Assembly (NCBI GenBank): GCA_002101905.1
Contig: LQPU01000010.1
Span: forward strand, 48,342-112,341
Direction: 5' to 3'
From: Mycobacterium shimoidei
Lineage (GTDB): Bacteria; Actinomycetota; Actinomycetes; Mycobacteriales; Mycobacteriaceae
DNA length: 64,000 nucleotides
The position numbers and the translations under genes are program-made. Shown one piece after another: positions 36,755 to 46,375 of the stretch. Positions within the stretch are counted from its first letter, which is position 1. Each line of letters opens with the position of its first letter. Below the pieces are notes generated by a model that saw only the letters and a list, made by a program, of their open reading frames with translations, was not told the DNA's origin and searched no databases.

Positions 36755-37409
36755 CGGCGATCACCTGCGCGATGCACAGCTCCGGTTCGGCGAACGGCTG
36801 CAGCTCGGCTCGCAACGCCGGGTCGAGCAAGCCTTCCAGCAGACCCCGATGCAGCGCGCAGCCTACTTCCGGATGGGCAGCGGCCAGTTCCCGGACCGGA
36901 CAGGCGTGTAGCAGCAGCCTGCGGGTGCCCGGTGTGGCCGGTGGAGTCAGCTCGGGTCCGAATCCCATTCGCCGGAAGAGCTCTGCTGTGCGCTGCGCCC
37001 CGCGATCGAGAGTTCCTGCGGCAGCGTCGGTGTCGGTGTCCGAGCCGACAGCAAGGCGCTCCGCCCAGCGCCGGCCGACCCGTTCGGCACGGCGGCGTCG
37101 CTTTTCGACAGTGTCACCGAGTTCCAGCGCAAGCAGCTCGGCAAGGCTCTGATAGTCGAAATATTCCTGTGCCGCAACGTATCCGGTGCGCGGCCGACCG
37201 ACCCCCGTGGAGGCAACCCGGGTGCGGTAGACCAGGCCCTGCTCGCAGAGCCGCTCGAGGTGAAAACGCGCCGTGGTGACGTGCAGCCGCAGTTGCTCGG
37301 CAAGTTCGACCGCGTCAACCGGGCCGTCAGATGCGCGGACCAGATCCAGCACCCGTTCGCGTTGCCGGTTTTGTGGCCCCCGGCGGCGCCGGCCCGTACT
37401 GTCGTCCAC
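36747..37409 (-). CDS. HTH transcriptional regulator with SufR-like C-terminal cysteines
   Basis: A 220-residue regulator. A winged HTH lies at residues 14-75 (VDAVELAEQLRLHVTTARFHLERL; a GVGRPRTGY wing). A linker follows, then a C-terminal domain with Cys170, Cys184 and Cys212 (HACPVRELAAAHPEVGC ... ELC). Three such cysteines resemble the Fe-S ligand set of SufR-type regulators, so an NO- or O2-sensitive cluster is plausible but unproven. It heads an operon with a truncated haemoglobin. An AT-rich promoter region with an inverted repeat (37432-37457) lies upstream and may be its own operator. A paralogue with the same Cys spacing is at 46758-47462. Confidence 0.87.
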   Translation of the reverse strand: MDDSTGRRRRGPQNRQRERVLDLVRASDGPVDAVELAEQLRLHVTTARFHLERLCEQGLVYRTRVASTGVGRPRTGYVAAQEYFDYQSLAELLALELGDTVEKRRRRAERVGRRWAERLAVGSDTDTDAAAGTLDRGAQRTAELFRRMGFGPELTPPATPGTRRLLLHACPVRELAAAHPEVGCALHRGLLEGLLDPALRAELQPFAEPELCIAQVIADD

Positions 37410-37431
37410 CCCAGTGCCCTCGATTCGACTA

Positions 37432-37457
37432 ATTTAGTGCATATTATTCCTCTAAAT
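37432..37457. promoter_or_regulatory. Inverted repeat in AT-rich promoter of HTH-globin operon
   Basis: ATTTAG (37432-37437) and CTAAAT (37452-37457) form a perfect 6-bp inverted repeat with a 14-nt spacer in the 122-nt gap between the HTH regulator and fadD36. The segment is strikingly AT-rich for this genome and includes TATTAT and TAAATT -10-like hexamers for the minus strand. A likely autoregulatory operator. Confidence 0.4.
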
Positions 37458-37531
37458 ATGTCTTTGCGGAAGGGTCGACCGCCGAGACGGTTCTCACAGT
37501 CGGTCCAGCCGCGCCCGGTAACCTCGCTGCC

Positions 37532-38938
37532 GTGCTGTTGACCTCGCTCGACTCCGCTGCTGCCACCGATCTGCGCGACGCGGTACACATCGACGACGTC
37601 GTGTTGAGCCGCAGCGATCTGGTCGGGGCCGCTACGTCGGTGGCTGAACGGGTCGGCGGGGCCGAGCGCGTCGCGGTGCTGGCCACGCCGACCGTGCCCA
37701 CCGTGCTGGCGGTCACCGGCTGTCTGATCGCCGGAGTCCCGGTGGTGCCGGTCCCCGCCGACGTCGGACAGGCGGAGCGCCGACACATCCTCACCGATTC
37801 CGGAGCGCAAGTGTGGCTGGGCCCGGTGCCGGAGGACCCGGAGGGCCTGCCGCACATCCCGGTGCGGATGCACGCCCGCTCCTGGCACCGCTATCCGGAG
37901 CCGCCGCCGGAGGCCACCGCGCTGATCATCTACACCTCGGGCACCACCGGCCCGCCCAAGGGTGTGCCATTGAGTCGGCAGGCGATCGCAGCGGACCTCG
38001 ACGCGTTGGCGCAAGCGTGGCAGTGGACGCCCGACGACGTCTTGGTGCACGGATTGCCGCTGTTTCACGTACATGGTCTGGTGCTGGGTCTGCTCGGCTC
38101 GTTGCGAGTGGGAAACCGGTTCGTGCACACCGGAAAACCCACTCCCGAGGGGTATGCTCAGGCCCGTTCGCGGGTGGGCGGCACGCTGTACTTCGGCGTG
38201 CCGACCGTCTGGTCGCGGGTGGTAGCCGACCCGGCCGCGGCCGAGGAGTTACGGCCCGCCCGGCTGCTGGTATCCGGCAGCGCCGCGCTGCCGGTACCGA
38301 TTTTCGATCAGCTGGTCACGCTCACCGGGCACGCGCCCGTCGAACGCTATGGCAGCACGGAATCCCTCATCACGGTGTCAACCCGCGCGGATGGCGAACG
38401 TCGCCCCGGCTGGGTGGGCCTACCGTTGGCCGGGGTGCAGACACGCCTGGTCGACGACACCGACCGCCCGGTACCGCACGACGGGGAAACCATTGGGCGG
38501 CTTCAGGTTCGCGGCCCGACGGTGTTCGACGGCTACCTGAACCGGCCGGATGCCACCGCCGAAGTATTCGACGCCGAAGGCTGGTATCGCACCGGAGATG
38601 TCGCAGTCATCGACGGCGGGGGTATGCATCGCATAGTGGGACGCGAGTCGGTCGACCTGATCAAATCCGGCGGATATCGCGTCGGCGCAGGCGAAATCGA
38701 GACGGCGCTACTGGGACATCCCGGTGTGGACGAGGCGGCTGTTGTCGGGTTACCCGACGAGGACCTGGGTCAGCGGATCGTCGCGTTCATCGTCGGCGAT
38801 GCCAACCCCGATGAGCTGATCAGCTATGTCGCCGAGCAGCTTTCGGTGCACAAGCGTCCGCGCGAGGTGCGCGTGGTCGACAGTCTGCCGCGCAATGCGC
38901 TGGGCAAGGTGCTCAAGAAAGAATTGCTGCGCGACTGA
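37532..38938 (+). CDS. fadD36: Acyl-CoA synthetase FadD36
   Basis: A 468-residue ANL-superfamily acyl-CoA ligase, nearly collinear with Mtb FadD36 (Rv1193). The AMP-binding loop is IIYTSGTTGPPKGV (about residues 130-143). VERYGSTESLI follows, then the hinge GWYRTGDVAV and the C-terminal catalytic Lys in LPRNALGKVLKKE. It converts a fatty acid, ATP and CoA to acyl-CoA; chain length is not evident. The start is GTG 37532. It marks the left end of the segment collinear with Mtb Rv1193-Rv1229c and converges on dapD across a hairpin repeat. Confidence 0.94.
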   Translation: MLLTSLDSAAATDLRDAVHIDDVVLSRSDLVGAATSVAERVGGAERVAVLATPTVPTVLAVTGCLIAGVPVVPVPADVGQAERRHILTDSGAQVWLGPVPEDPEGLPHIPVRMHARSWHRYPEPPPEATALIIYTSGTTGPPKGVPLSRQAIAADLDALAQAWQWTPDDVLVHGLPLFHVHGLVLGLLGSLRVGNRFVHTGKPTPEGYAQARSRVGGTLYFGVPTVWSRVVADPAAAEELRPARLLVSGSAALPVPIFDQLVTLTGHAPVERYGSTESLITVSTRADGERRPGWVGLPLAGVQTRLVDDTDRPVPHDGETIGRLQVRGPTVFDGYLNRPDATAEVFDAEGWYRTGDVAVIDGGGMHRIVGRESVDLIKSGGYRVGAGEIETALLGHPGVDEAAVVGLPDEDLGQRIVAFIVGDANPDELISYVAEQLSVHKRPREVRVVDSLPRNALGKVLKKELLRD

Positions 38939-38950
38939 CGTTCGAACCCG

Positions 38951-39016
38951 CTTCGAGCGGGCACAAATGTACGCACTGTGCGGCGTGTCGGTGTACAAAC
39001 GCGCCCGTTCGCGAAG
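38951..39016. repeat. Intergenic hairpin repeat, family B copy 1
   Basis: CTTCGAGCGGGC (38951-38962) pairs with GCCCGTTCGCGAAG (39003-39016), allowing a G-T pair and a 2-nt bulge. The loop contains GGCGTGTCGGTGTAC, found almost unchanged in the hairpin at 54494-54553. It fills the gap between convergent fadD36 and dapD and may act as a bidirectional terminator. Confidence 0.65.
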
Positions 39017-39017
39017 A

Positions 39018-39962
39018 TTAGTTGGCGTGCAGGTCGGCGTTCAGCGCGATGCCCTGGCCGTCGCGGGACACCACCTCGACGGCGCCGCTTTGCGAATTGC
39101 GGCGAAACAGCATGTTGTTGCCGCCGGAAAGCTCCCGTGCCTTGACCGAGCTGCCGTCGGGCATGGTGACCTTGGTTCCTGCGGTGACATACAACCCGGC
39201 CTCGACCACGCAGTCGTCACCCAACGAGATCCCCAGCCCCGCATTGGCGCCGAGCAGACACCGCTTGCCGATGGAGATGACCTCGGTGCCGCCGCCGGAC
39301 AGTGTCCCCATGATCGACGCACCGCCACCGACATCGGAGCCGTCGCCGACGACCACTCCCGCCGAGATTCGGCCTTCCACCATCGAGGCGCCCAGCGTGC
39401 CGGCGTTGTAGTTGACGAATCCTTCGTGCATCACTGTGGTGCCCGCCGCCAAATGCGCGCCCAACCGCACGCGGTCGGCGTCGGCGACTCGCACCCCCGA
39501 CGGGACGACGTAGTCGACCATCCGGGGAAACTTGTCGACGCCGTACACGGTGACCGGCCCGCGCCGGCGCAGCCGGGCCCGCACGGTCTCGAAACCTTCG
39601 ATCGCACAAGGCCCGTGGTTGGTCCACACCACGTTGGTCAGCACGCCGAAGAAGCCGTCGGTGTTGAGACCGTGCGGCGCAACGAGTCGATGCGACAACA
39701 GATGCAATCGCAGATACGCGTCATAGGCGTCGGTGGCCTTGTCCTTTAGCGACCCGATCACGGTGCGGACCACGACGCTTTCGGTGCCGCGGTCCTCGTC
39801 GCGGCCTGCGAGGGCCGCCAGCTCGTCGGGAACCTCGGTGCCCGACAACCGTGCAGTGCCGCTCTCCGCGCCGTCAGTCAGTTCCGGTGCGGGAAACCAG
39901 GTGTCGAGGACCGACCCGTCGGCGGCGAGCGTCGCCAACCCAATACCCGAAGCTCCAGTCAC
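39018..39962 (-). CDS. dapD: Tetrahydrodipicolinate N-succinyltransferase
   Basis: A 314-residue enzyme of the actinobacterial DapD type (Mtb Rv1201c). It succinylates tetrahydrodipicolinate in the succinylase branch of meso-diaminopimelate and lysine synthesis. Left-handed beta-helix hexapeptide repeats occupy about residues 155-270 ([38 protein letters not shown]). The C-terminal [18 protein letters not shown] is conserved in the family. It diverges from dapE across 114 nt, a shared promoter region for two consecutive steps of the same branch. Confidence 0.95.
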   Translation of the reverse strand: MTGASGIGLATLAADGSVLDTWFPAPELTDGAESGTARLSGTEVPDELAALAGRDEDRGTESVVVRTVIGSLKDKATDAYDAYLRLHLLSHRLVAPHGLNTDGFFGVLTNVVWTNHGPCAIEGFETVRARLRRRGPVTVYGVDKFPRMVDYVVPSGVRVADADRVRLGAHLAAGTTVMHEGFVNYNAGTLGASMVEGRISAGVVVGDGSDVGGGASIMGTLSGGGTEVISIGKRCLLGANAGLGISLGDDCVVEAGLYVTAGTKVTMPDGSSVKARELSGGNNMLFRRNSQSGAVEVVSRDGQGIALNADLHAN

Positions 39963-40076
39963 GCGGGCAACGCTACTTTCTTCTGCCGAGCAAGCGCAAA
40001 AGTCCCCGACACGCCGGGGCGGAGGGTGCCTTTGTGTCTGCTCGGCGCGAGGGGGCCTCCCAGTAGGCTGGGCAGC

Positions 40077-41138
40077 GTGCTGGATTTAGCCGGGGATCCG
40101 ATCGAGCTGACTGCCGCGTTGGTCGATATCCCCAGCGAGTCGGGGCACGAGGCCCGCATCGCCGACGAGGTCGAGTCCGCGTTGCGCACCCAGACGAACT
40201 TCGAAGTCATCCGCAACGGCGACGCCGTGCTGGCCCGCACCCGGCTCGGCAGGCCCACCCGGGTATTGCTGGCCGGGCACCTGGACACTGTTCCGATCGC
40301 CGACAACGTGCCCAGTCGCCGAGACGGCGAGATGTTGCACGGCTGCGGCGCGGCGGACATGAAATCCGGGGATGCGGTGTTTCTGCATCTGGCCGCCACC
40401 GTGAGCGAACCCGCGCACGACTTGACGTTGGTGTTTTATGACTGCGAGGAAATCAAGGCCGCCGCAAACGGTTTGGGTCGCATCGAGCGCGAGCTGCCGG
40501 ACTGGCTGGCGGCAGATGTGGCCATCCTCGGCGAACCCACCGCCGGCTTCATCGAGGCGGGCTGTCAGGGCACGCTGCGAGTCGTCATTCATGCCACCGG
40601 AACGCGTGCGCACTCGGCGCGGCCGTGGTTGGGCGACAACGCCATTCACAAGCTGGGCGCCGTGCTGGACCGGCTCGCGGCCTATCAGGCCCGTGAGGTC
40701 GACATCGACGGCTGCATCTATCGCGAGGGCCTCTCGGCGGTGCGCATCGACGGGGGCGTGGCCGGCAATGTCATCCCGGATGCGGCGTCGGTGACGGTCA
40801 ATTTCCGGTTCGCGCCGGATCGCTCGCCGGAAGCTGCGCTGGCACACCTCCACGACGTGTTCGCTCGCCTCGACGTGCGCATCGAGCAAACCGACTGCGC
40901 GGCCGGCGCGTTGCCCGGATTGTCCGCGCCGGCCGCGAAGGCGTTGGTCGACGCGGCCGCAGGCCAGGTCCGGGCCAAATACGGCTGGACCGATGTGGCG
41001 CGGTTCGCCGCCCTGGGTATCCCCGCGGTCAACTACGGGCCCGGTGATCCCAACCTGGCGCACCGGCGCGACGAGCGGGTCGCGGTCGCGCAGATCACCG
41101 CCGCAGTCGACCTGCTGCGCGGCTACCTGAGCAGCTAA
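40077..41138 (+). CDS. dapE: Succinyl-diaminopimelate desuccinylase
   Basis: A 353-residue M20-family metallohydrolase that releases succinate from N-succinyl-LL-diaminopimelate. Metal and catalytic motifs are [34 protein letters not shown] and ILGEPTAG; the late His is in [14 protein letters not shown] frame extends upstream to 40026, but GTG 40077 ([12 protein letters not shown]) gives the length of Mtb Rv1202 (354). It converges on the AAA ATPase gene with a 4-nt stop overlap. Confidence 0.94.
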   Translation: MLDLAGDPIELTAALVDIPSESGHEARIADEVESALRTQTNFEVIRNGDAVLARTRLGRPTRVLLAGHLDTVPIADNVPSRRDGEMLHGCGAADMKSGDAVFLHLAATVSEPAHDLTLVFYDCEEIKAAANGLGRIERELPDWLAADVAILGEPTAGFIEAGCQGTLRVVIHATGTRAHSARPWLGDNAIHKLGAVLDRLAAYQAREVDIDGCIYREGLSAVRIDGGVAGNVIPDAASVTVNFRFAPDRSPEAALAHLHDVFARLDVRIEQTDCAAGALPGLSAPAAKALVDAAAGQVRAKYGWTDVARFAALGIPAVNYGPGDPNLAHRRDERVAVAQITAAVDLLRGYLSS

Positions 41139-43351
41139 CCGCGCTTGGCCTGCGCCGCGGCGTCGGCGGCCGCCGGATGCAGCCCGGCTTCGGCCAGGTC
41201 GGCGGCCACGTCGGCCAGTGCGGCGCAGTCACCGGCTGCCAGCGCGCGGGCATGCGCCAGGGTGAGCCTGCCGAGCGCGCAGTCCACTTCGACGGCGAGG
41301 CGCTCGGTGCGGTACACCGCACGGGTGTCCCCGAGCCGGGTGGCGTCCTGCAGCGCGCGCAGCGCGATCGCCGACTGGCCGCCACGCTCGGCCGCCTGCA
41401 CGGCTTCGCGGGCGGCGTCGATTGCGGCGGGGGTATCGCCGCGCGTGGCTTTCGACCACGCTCTGGCCAACGCCAGTTCCGGCGCGAACAGCGCCGATTT
41501 CAGACCATGCCGGGACTCGGCTCGGCTGAGCGCCTTTGCCGCCGCAAGCTGGTCGCCCCGCTGGGCCAGCGCCTGGGTGAGCAGCATCAGCGACAGTGGG
41601 CCCCACGAATAACCGGTACGCTCCAGCGCCGCGGCCGCTGGCTCCAAAAGTGCTATGGCGGTGTCGAATTCGCCCTGGGCGATGGCGACGTAGGCCACCA
41701 GCACCTCACCGATCGCCCGGCCCGGCTGCTGCAGCTCGGCGAAGTCGGTGTAGCGCTGCGCCAACGCGCGTGCCGCGTCCAGCCGGCAGGCCATCAGCAA
41801 CGTCGTGACCCGGGCAAACCCACTGGTGAACCGCAACAAACCGGGATGCTCCACGGCCTGCGCGCGGCCGGCGAGCGCCTCGACGTCGTCGAACCGTCCG
41901 GCGCGGGCCGAACACAACGCCGCCGTCGACGCCGCCCATCCCACGCCGACTTGGTCGGCATGCGGTGACGCCAGCACCTCGCCGGCGACCCGCAACGCGC
42001 TCAGCGGAGTGCCCGCGTTCATCGCGAAGGTCGCGGCCAGCGCGTCGAGCGTGGCCCGGGCCGTCGGCGCCGAGACCCGGTTGCGGGTGGTCTGCAAGAA
42101 CGCGGTGGCCCGCTCCGGCTCGCTGAGCATCCAGAATTGGTTCGCCGCCCGCGGCAGCGCCCACGCCATCAGCTCGGTGTCCGACAACGTGTCGGGGTCC
42201 ACCGCGGCCAGCACAGCGCCGGCCTCGCGGCCGCGGCCCTGCCAGGCCAGCGCGTAGGCCAGTGACAGCCGCGCGGCCAAACCACCGGACTGATCCACTG
42301 CGGCCCTGCCCAGTCGTTCGGCCAGGATCAGGCTGCCGAGTCGCAGCGCCTGCTGGGCCGCCTCGGTGACGTCCGGATACGGCTCCTCGCCGTCAACGGC
42401 CAGCGCCGCAACGCGGAGCTGATCGCTGATGCGGTCCGAGGGCCGCGCCGACAACTGCCCGGCAATCGCGGTGCGCAACCGGCGGGCGCGCTCGGAGGGC
42501 AACGCGGCGCGGGCGCGGTCGGCGTAGCACGGATGCGCGGCGCGGACCAGCGCGTCGGCGTCGGCGGTCACGGCACCGGCGGCTTGTGCGGCGGCGACGG
42601 CCTGCTCGCCGACCAGTGCGGTCAGGTCGTCACGCTGCAGGGGCTCGGCGACCGCCAGATGATCCAGCACCGCACGCACATCCTGAGCCAAGCCGCCGAG
42701 GTAGCGGTCGATCAGTCCGGAAAGTGACGTATCGCCGTCGGGAAGCCCGCCGTCCTCGACAAGCCGCTGCAAGCACAGCGGGTTGCCGTGGCTGCTCGCG
42801 AAGGCGTCGTCGACGTTCGCCGACCAGCCCGCCGATTCCAGCAACGCCGCCGTCTGCGGCTTGTCCAGCGGCTGCACCTCGACACGGTTGAGCAGATTGT
42901 CGGTCCACAGCGCGGTCACTGCGGCGGGCAGCTCGCTTTGTGCGCGGGCGGTGACGATCAGGCGCGCTGAGCGCCGCAGCGCCAGCTGGTAGACGAGTGA
43001 GGCCGACAATTCGTCGAGGTGGTGCGCGTCGTCGACCACCAGCAGCAGATCGCCGCCCACCAGCGAGTCGTGGGCGGCACGCAGCAGCGCGGCGGGCCGG
43101 CCCATCTCGGCCACTTCGACGAGGCTGCCGAACGCGCCGAACGGGACCATCCGCTCCGATGGGGTGCCAATCACCCAGCGGACGACGGTCGACGGCGCGT
43201 CCGCTACGAATCTTTCGGCGGCTACCCGTGCGGTCAGCGACTTGCCGATGCCGTCGGGTCCGATCAGCACGACGCCCGACCGGTCGGCGTCGGCCAGGGC
43301 GACCGTTACGCGGTCCAGCGCCGCTTCGTCCGGCGTGCAAACCCATGGCAC
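41135..43351 (-). CDS. STAND/LAL-type AAA ATPase lacking a LuxR HTH
   Basis: A protein of about 738 residues. The N-terminal P-loop NTPase has Walker [12 protein letters not shown] (from residue 31) and Walker [11 protein letters not shown] (102-111). [13 protein letters not shown] and a winged-helix-like segment follow. The C-terminal two thirds are Ala-rich alpha-alpha repeats like those of LuxR-family ATP-binding regulators (AAA/TPR). The protein stops where such regulators would continue into a LuxR HTH, so it has no visible DNA-binding domain. In Mtb this locus is annotated as two genes (Rv1203c, about 194, and Rv1204c, about 562 residues), which together approach this length. Start uncertain; GTG 43351 begins just ahead of the domain. 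Confidence 0.83.
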   Translation of the reverse strand: MPWVCTPDEAALDRVTVALADADRSGVVLIGPDGIGKSLTARVAAERFVADAPSTVVRWVIGTPSERMVPFGAFGSLVEVAEMGRPAALLRAAHDSLVGGDLLLVVDDAHHLDELSASLVYQLALRRSARLIVTARAQSELPAAVTALWTDNLLNRVEVQPLDKPQTAALLESAGWSANVDDAFASSHGNPLCLQRLVEDGGLPDGDTSLSGLIDRYLGGLAQDVRAVLDHLAVAEPLQRDDLTALVGEQAVAAAQAAGAVTADADALVRAAHPCYADRARAALPSERARRLRTAIAGQLSARPSDRISDQLRVAALAVDGEEPYPDVTEAAQQALRLGSLILAERLGRAAVDQSGGLAARLSLAYALAWQGRGREAGAVLAAVDPDTLSDTELMAWALPRAANQFWMLSEPERATAFLQTTRNRVSAPTARATLDALAATFAMNAGTPLSALRVAGEVLASPHADQVGVGWAASTAALCSARAGRFDDVEALAGRAQAVEHPGLLRFTSGFARVTTLLMACRLDAARALAQRYTDFAELQQPGRAIGEVLVAYVAIAQGEFDTAIALLEPAAAALERTGYSWGPLSLMLLTQALAQRGDQLAAAKALSRAESRHGLKSALFAPELALARAWSKATRGDTPAAIDAAREAVQAAERGGQSAIALRALQDATRLGDTRAVYRTERLAVEVDCALGRLTLAHARALAAGDCAALADVAADLAEAGLHPAAADAAAQAKRG

Positions 43352-43431
43352 CCGCCGGATTCTATGGCCCCCGCTGTGCCGGCATGGCACTAGGCCGAAA
43401 TGCGTGTGGCGGCCTGGTCTACGTTTCGGGT

Positions 43432-43986
43432 GTGCCTTCGCAAGCTGATGAGTGGGCGGTCTGTGTGTACTGCGCATCCGGGCCGACGCATCGGGAGCTG
43501 TTGACGCTGGCCGCTCAGGTCGGCGAGGCGATCGCGGACCGCGGCTGGACCCTGGTGTGGGGCGGCGGCAACGTCTCGGCGATGGGCGCGCTGGCCACCG
43601 CAGCGCGGGCCCGTGGCGGCAGGACCGTCGGCGTGATTCCCAAGATGCTGGTTCACCGCGAACTCGCCGATACCGATGCCGACGAGCTGATCGTCACCGA
43701 CACCATGCGGGAGCGCAAACAGATCATGGAGGAGCGCGCCGACGCGTTCCTCGCCCTGCCCGGCGGCATCGGCACCCTTGAGGAGCTGTTTGAGGCTTGG
43801 ACCGCCGGATATCTCGGCATGCACGAAAAACCCGTGGTGGTACTCGATCCCGACGGGCACTTCGATGGGCTCCGCGCCTGGCTGTACGGGTTGGTCGATT
43901 CCGGCTACGTCTCGGAGGCGGCGCTGGACCGACTGCTGGTGGTCGACGAGGTCGATGCGGCACTGGACGCCTGCGCACCCGGCTGA
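43432..43986 (+). CDS. LOG-family cytokinin riboside 5'-monophosphate phosphoribohydrolase
   Basis: A 184-residue Lonely-Guy protein matching Mtb Rv1205 (187). It carries WGGGNVSAMGA, RERKQIMEERADAF and PGGIGTLEELFE, the Rossmann-like nucleotide and catalytic motifs. It hydrolyses N6-modified adenosine monophosphates to free bases (cytokinins); in Mtb excess products sensitise cells to NO. The frame is open far upstream, but GTG 43432 (MPSQADEW) gives the family length. Confidence 0.92.
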   Translation: MPSQADEWAVCVYCASGPTHRELLTLAAQVGEAIADRGWTLVWGGGNVSAMGALATAARARGGRTVGVIPKMLVHRELADTDADELIVTDTMRERKQIMEERADAFLALPGGIGTLEELFEAWTAGYLGMHEKPVVVLDPDGHFDGLRAWLYGLVDSGYVSEAALDRLLVVDEVDAALDACAPG

Positions 43987-44063
43987 GCGATACCTGACCC
44001 CGACAAGGTTAGGCTCGCCGCCAGAGAACCCAGAGACCGTACGCAGCGAAATGGGGAGCCAAA

Positions 44064-45821
44064 GTGTCCGATGTCGGGCTGGTCGATATCGCAAGCCGGG
44101 TGCCCGGCGTCTTAGCCGACGTGCCGGTGATAGTGCGTGGTGTGGTGACCGGGCTGCTGGCCCGCCCGACGTCGAAGACGTCGATCGGCAAGGTGTTCCA
44201 GGCGCGGGCCGCCCGCTACGGCAACCGGGTCTTCCTGCGGTTCGGTGATCAGCAGCTGACCTATCGCGAGGCCAACGAAGCGGCCAACCGGTACGCCGCC
44301 GTGCTCGCCGCGCGGGGCGTCGGCCATGGCGACGTGGTCGGGATCATGCTGCGCAACTCGCCCAGCACGGTGCTGATGATGCTCGCCGTCGTCAAATGCG
44401 GTGCGATCGCCGGGATGCTCAACTACCACCAGCGCGGCGAGGTGCTGGCCCACAGCCTGGGCCTGCTGGACGCCAAGGTGCTGGTTGCCGAATCCGATCT
44501 GGTCGAAGCGCTCACCGAATGCGGCAACCCGGGCCCCGCACCGATGACCATCGAGGAGATGGACCGGTTGGCCAGCACCGCGCCCACCGCCAACCCGCCG
44601 TCGGCGTCGGCGGTGTTGGCCAAGGACACCGCGTTCTACATCTTCACCTCCGGCACCACCGGCCACCCCAAGGCCAGCGTGATGAGCCATCGACGGTGGC
44701 TGGCGGCGCTGGCCGCATTCGGCGGACTGGGCTTGCGGCTCAAGGGATCCGACACGCTCTACAGCTGCCTGCCGCTGTACCACAACAACGCGCTGACGGT
44801 CGCCGTGTCGTCGGTGATCAACTCCGGGGCAACGCTGGCGCTGGGCCGCTCGTTCTCGGCGTCGCGGTTCTGGGACGAGGTGATCGCCAGCGACGCGACG
44901 GCGTTCATCTACATCGGCGAGGTGTGCCGCTACCTGCTCAACCAGCCGGCCAAACCGACCGATCGTGCCCACAAGGTGCGGGTCATCGCCGGCAACGGGC
45001 TGCGCCCGGAGATCTGGGAGGAGTTCACTGCCCGGTTCGGCATCGGGCGGGTTTGCGAATTCTATGCGGCCAGCGAAGGCAACACCGCGTTCATCAACAT
45101 CTTCAACGTGCCCAAGTCGACCGGCGTCGCGCCGATGCCGTTGGCCTACGTGCGCTACGACCCGGACACCGGCGCGCCGCTGCGCGACGAGAGGGGCCGG
45201 GTCATGCGAGCACCCGCGGGTGAGCCCGGCCTGCTGCTCAGCCCAGTCAACAAACTGCAGCCGTTCGACGGTTACACCGATCCGGCTGCCAGCGAGAAAA
45301 AGCTGGTGCGCAACGCTTTTCGCGAAGGCGACTGCTGGTTCAACACCGGCGACGTGATGAGCCCGCAGGGCATGGGGCACGCGGCGTTCGTCGACCGGCT
45401 CGGTGACACCTTCCGGTGGAAGGGGGAGAACGTCGCCACCACACAGGTCGAGGCGGTGGTGGGCGCTGAGAAGTCGGTCGAGGAATGCGCCGTTTTCGGG
45501 GTGGAAGTCCCGCGCACCGGTGGGCGCGCCGGGATGGCGGCGGTCAAGCTGCGCGACGGCGCGGAGTTCGACGGCAAGGAATTGGCGCGCTGCGCCTACG
45601 AACAGCTGCCGCCCTACGCCTTGCCGCTGTTCATCCGCGTGGTCGACTCGATGGAGCACACCACCACCTTCAAGAGCCGCAAGGTGGATTTGCGCGAGCA
45701 GGCATACGGGCCCGGCATCAAGGACCCGATCTATGTGCTGGCCGGCCGCGACGAGGGCTACGTGCCGTTCTACGACGAGTACCCAGACGAGGTTGCGGCC
45801 GGAAAACGGCCCCGGGGCTGA
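44064..45821 (+). CDS. fadD6: Very-long-chain acyl-CoA synthetase FadD6
   Basis: A 585-residue acyl-CoA ligase of the FATP/VLACS type, collinear with Mtb FadD6 (Rv1206, about 597). Motifs are YIFTSGTTGHPKASVMSH (about 192-209), CLPLYHNNALTVAV, CEFYAASEGNTAFIN, CWFNTGDVM and DRLGDTFRWKGENVATTQV. The family couples fatty acid uptake with activation, which would feed the WS/DGAT enzymes. The start is GTG 44064. In Mtb folP2 follows directly; here four extra genes intervene. Confidence 0.94.
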   Translation: MSDVGLVDIASRVPGVLADVPVIVRGVVTGLLARPTSKTSIGKVFQARAARYGNRVFLRFGDQQLTYREANEAANRYAAVLAARGVGHGDVVGIMLRNSPSTVLMMLAVVKCGAIAGMLNYHQRGEVLAHSLGLLDAKVLVAESDLVEALTECGNPGPAPMTIEEMDRLASTAPTANPPSASAVLAKDTAFYIFTSGTTGHPKASVMSHRRWLAALAAFGGLGLRLKGSDTLYSCLPLYHNNALTVAVSSVINSGATLALGRSFSASRFWDEVIASDATAFIYIGEVCRYLLNQPAKPTDRAHKVRVIAGNGLRPEIWEEFTARFGIGRVCEFYAASEGNTAFINIFNVPKSTGVAPMPLAYVRYDPDTGAPLRDERGRVMRAPAGEPGLLLSPVNKLQPFDGYTDPAASEKKLVRNAFREGDCWFNTGDVMSPQGMGHAAFVDRLGDTFRWKGENVATTQVEAVVGAEKSVEECAVFGVEVPRTGGRAGMAAVKLRDGAEFDGKELARCAYEQLPPYALPLFIRVVDSMEHTTTFKSRKVDLREQAYGPGIKDPIYVLAGRDEGYVPFYDEYPDEVAAGKRPRG

Positions 45822-45908
45822 ATCCTCGCGGCGGCGTGCGCCTTCGCGGGCAGCGGACGTTGTGTGCGGATTCTAACACTAAAAAATATTGACTAAAGAA
45901 ACTCTTGC

Positions 45909-45932
45909 GTTCGAGACTTCAAGCACGGGTCT
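45909..45932 (+). promoter_or_regulatory. Possible SigF-type promoter
   Basis: GTTC (45909-45912) and GGGTCT (45927-45932), 14 nt apart, resemble the mycobacterial SigF pattern GTTT-N15-GGGTAT. They end 23 nt before ATG 45956. The 134-nt gap after fadD6 also has an AT-rich tract (CTAACACTAAAAAATATTG). Weak on sequence alone; the UsfY-like gene downstream makes it more interesting. Confidence 0.28.
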
Positions 45933-45955
45933 CAACTCTGGATGCAAGAGGCAAT

Positions 45956-46354
45956 ATGACCGCTCTGCGAGAAACGTTCGCTGCTGGTGACGTGCGGCGG
46001 ATTGGGCTGCGCGCCGTCGCGCGCTTGGCGGCATGGACAATCGGATTGATCGTGGCGGGGTGGGTCGTTCCCGGAGTTTCGGTGTCGGCGTCGGGGGTCA
46101 TCTTCGCGGTCGCGTTCTTCTCGCTGGCGCAGACGACTCTGTCGGTGTGGATTTTGAAGCTGCCACAGGAATGGGTGGCTCTTGCGCTCGGAGGTACTGG
46201 CTTTGTCCTCACCGTCGCCGCGATGAGTCTTGCCGCGGCGTTTTCTCACGGGGTGAGCATCTCTGGGCTGGCCTCCTGGGTTGCCGCGACGATCGTGGTG
46301 TGGCTCATGACAACGATCTGCGCCATTTTGTTGCCCGAGGTATACCGCCGGTAA
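45956..46354 (+). CDS. Holin-4-like four-TM membrane protein
   Basis: A 132-residue integral membrane protein with four hydrophobic segments (about residues 22-38, 42-62, 70-92 and 100-124). The helix 1 end WVVPGVSVS is typical of the phage_holin_4_2-like mycobacterial four-TM family. Function is unknown; despite the name these are chromosomal proteins not tied to phage lysis. ATG 45956 with AAGAGG upstream is preferred over the open frame from 45905. The UsfY-like gene follows 21 nt after its stop. Confidence 0.75.
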   Translation: MTALRETFAAGDVRRIGLRAVARLAAWTIGLIVAGWVVPGVSVSASGVIFAVAFFSLAQTTLSVWILKLPQEWVALALGGTGFVLTVAAMSLAAAFSHGVSISGLASWVAATIVVWLMTTICAILLPEVYRR

Positions 46355-46375
46355 GCGACGACGGATGGAGAAGTA

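Noticed and set aside
36947..38128. 393-codon minus-strand open frame covering the fadD36 5' end
   Set aside because: It is antisense to fadD36 and in a different frame from the HTH gene; the translation is repetitive Arg/His/Gln-rich with no domain, as expected in the high-GC complement of a real gene.
39985..40046. Hairpin between dapD and dapE (GCCGAGCA and TGCTCGGC)
   Set aside because: The complementary arms are only 8 bp with a 46-nt loop in a divergent promoter gap, too weak to call a structured element or repeat family member.
44112..45659. 515-codon minus-strand open frame opposite fadD6
   Set aside because: A shadow of fadD6: its residues are dominated by codon-complement patterns (Arg, His, Gln, Val, Gly), with no family motif and no ribosome site.
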